Shown here: piece by piece, positions 62,478-64,000 of the stretch
Layout of the letters: each line of letters opens with the position of its first letter
Position numbering within the stretch: position 1 is the stretch's first letter
From: Lineus longissimus
Taxonomy: Eukaryota; Nemertea; Pilidiophora; Heteronemertea; Lineidae
DNA: 64,000 nucleotides
Direction of reading: 5' to 3'
Assembly (NCBI RefSeq): GCF_910592395.1
Contig: NC_088310.1
Span: forward strand, 20,529,501-20,593,500
The notes under the pieces: generated by a model
Told to the model about the DNA's origin: nothing
What the model saw: the letters and a program-made list of their open reading frames with translations, nothing else
The model's database searches: none
Program-made: the position numbers and the translations under genes

Positions 62478-62613
62478 TTTCGCTACATTGCCAGTTCGCT
62501 ACAAGTCGTTTCGCTACATGTGGCGGTCGTTTCGCTACATGGGTGGAGTCGTTTCGCTACATGATGGGTATGGTCGTTTCGCTACATGGGTGGAGTCGTT
62601 TCGCTACATGGAT
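62478..62613 (+). repeat. 22-bp minisatellite, GTCGTTTCGCTACATG units
   Basis: Seven occurrences of TTCGCTACA between 62479 and 62610. The best-kept unit is GTCGTTTCGCTACATGGG followed by TGGA, about 22 bp; the spacing varies between 14 and 25 bp. The left copies are shorter and more degenerate. The array is CpG-rich compared with its flanks. Not a CRISPR array: the repeats are too short and the spacers are near-identical. Confidence 0.85.
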
Positions 62614-63252
62614 GTAGTCATTATTTTTACTCTATTTTACCCTACTATAATTCCCGGTGGTGACTACAAATTTATTATAGCACAGTTTGCCGGTAAAAAA
62701 ACTTATAAGGTTTGATGGCGCGCAAGGGGTTCTTGTCGTCCTGGCCTGGGTTAGGCCACATAAAAAAAAGAGTTCGTGATCGTCCCCGCCCGCCCCTACG
62801 AAAAACGCCCGGCCCATTTTTTGTTAAAATCCAAAAAGAGTTGGTATAATGTTCTCTGCTATAGGGTCAGAATTGCATGGTTGGAATCTCTATGAAATTT
62901 CCTTTCAAATGACACCAAACATGTCTGTTTAGGTTTATTGTACCCAGAGATATTTACTTGATTTGAGCGAAAGATTGCTCCTATAGCGCCACTAAGATCG
63001 TCAGTGTCATACACTGTGTATACTACAATGGTCGGGAGGACTGGTTCCCATGCCATCATATTTACAATATCTTGAAGTATTGAACTGTGAGAATTTTGAA
63101 AGAGATCAGTCCACCAACAGCTATACCCGTCGAACTTTGGGACATTTTTTTTTGGGACACCCGATATATATGCATTGAGCTGCCTCAAATTAATTGTTCC
63201 ATTATTTGACCGTATATCTATATATACAGATGGATGATGAGATTTATACTTA
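62614..63252. other. Spacer before transposase; no gene seen
   Basis: Contains the left flank of the MULE remnant. A 242-codon minus-strand frame (62859-63587) overlaps the transposase antisense and has no recognisable domain. Confidence 0.35.
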
Positions 63253-64000
63253 AACTTTGCCGGTCGCCCTTCAAACAGCTTTTCTCTATTAACGCCTTCG
63301 TCAAGAGTGGGGAAGACACTAAACAGTTGCCCCTCGCGTTTGCATTGATGTTCGGCCGAAAGAAGCGCGATTATAAAGCAATCTTGCAAAGGTTGAAGGA
63401 GATTGTCGGAGAGGTTCGCGTCGATAACACCGTTATTGACTTTGAAAGTGCCATGTGGGGGGCTTTCCGCCGAGTATTTCCAAGCATCAACATCACAGGA
63501 TGTCTGTTCCACTGGACCCAAGCAATTTGGCGGAAAGTCCAAGAACTCGGCTTGCAAACGGCCTACGCGAACGATAAAAGTGCACACGACTACATAAAGA
63601 AGTTATGGCCCTACCATTCCTTCCCGCCGACAGGATACGCGAGATTTTCGATGTAATGAAAACAAGGGCAACCTCGCAGCCTCTGTCGCAATTGGTGACG
63701 TACATCGAGAATACGTGGTTCGATAATCCGAACTGGAATGAAACTTCTTGGAGCGTGTACATGTCACCCATACGGACGAACAATGACGTCGAGGGGTGGC
63801 ATAACGCGATAAACAGACGGGCCGGAGGACGCAGCGGACTCCCTTTCTACCAGTTGATCAACCTCTTGAATTCAGAAGCGCAAATTGCGCATCTTCAGGT
63901 ACGGCTGGTTTCTGAGGGCAAGTTGCGCAGAATACAGCGAAAGAAGTACGTTGCGCTTCAAAGACGTATCTTTAAGGCAAGGGACGATTACAGCGACGGG
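63253..64000 (+). mobile_element. MULE-type transposase, frameshifted and truncated
   Basis: Mutator-like (MULE) transposase domain of a DNA transposon. From about 63253 the frame reads SPFKQLFSINAFVKSGEDTK and on to TVIDFESAMWGAFRRVF (second acidic motif) and CLFHWTQAIWRKVQELGL (C-x2-H motif typical of MULEs). Near 63602-63606 (AAGTTATGG) the frame shifts: one base appears to be missing, and homologous sequence resumes in another frame as MALPFLPADRIREIFDV, then TNNDVEGWHNAINRRAGG (catalytic Glu motif). That frame runs open to the window edge. The N-terminal part with the first catalytic Asp is not visible upstream, so the copy is truncated as well as frameshifted, unless an intron or a sequence error is involved. 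Confidence 0.85.

Noticed and set aside
62478-62613. CRISPR-like spaced repeats
   Set aside because: Repeats are only 10-16 bp, spacers are nearly the same as each other, and the genome is animal. A minisatellite explains it.
62859-63587. 242-codon minus-strand frame
   Set aside because: Half of it is antisense to the MULE transposase, whose sense strand carries recognisable motifs. The other half has no known domain.

Overview
The window is eukaryotic DNA: small coding exons with GT/AG introns, mostly AT-rich spacers, and many small inverted-repeat elements. An insulin-like precursor with eight cysteines (three in the B chain, five in the A chain, A-chain core with C-x-C-C) is the layout known from molluscs and other lophotrochozoans. 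I therefore read the source as a marine lophotrochozoan, most likely a mollusc or a brachiopod/annelid-type animal. This is an inference, not a species call. No prokaryotic, plasmid or viral organisation is visible.

Layout. 1-6.5 kb: no recognisable gene; a tRNA-like SINE head at the left edge and two related fold-back elements. 6.6-7.9 kb: a complete two-exon insulin-like gene on the + strand with a TATA box. 9.2-14.1 kb: several + strand exon-like blocks that I cannot assign, one with a decayed tandem duplicate, plus a 3-copy 270-bp tandem repeat. 15.6-19.5 kb: a nearly identical 1.33-kb tandem array (2.9 copies), itself built of about 105-bp sub-repeats. 19.9-22.1 kb: a likely non-autonomous mobile element carrying a perfect 38-bp palindrome. 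23.4-24.7 kb: three inverted-repeat elements. 25.5-29.0 kb: DNAAF10 (WDR92), eight exons, - strand. 29.8-30.6 kb: a possible terminal exon of an unknown gene and an apparently perfect 235-bp tandem duplication. 33.1-36.4 kb: a Golgi alpha-mannosidase II with its whole 1105-codon reading frame in one exon, - strand. 37-59 kb: a long stretch without an identifiable gene, holding a 31-bp minisatellite, MITEs and weak exon candidates. 59.6-61.9 kb: VTI1B (Qb-SNARE), seven exons, - strand. 62.5-64 kb: a 22-bp minisatellite and a frameshifted MULE-type transposase running off the right edge.

The three conserved housekeeping genes (DNAAF10: cytoplasmic dynein-arm assembly; MAN2A: Golgi N-glycan trimming; VTI1B: endosomal fusion) share the - strand but have no common pathway. 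The insulin-like gene is the signalling gene of the window. I rebuilt exons by hand from splice signals and reading-frame phase and checked them against what I know of the human families; no alignment or database search was possible.
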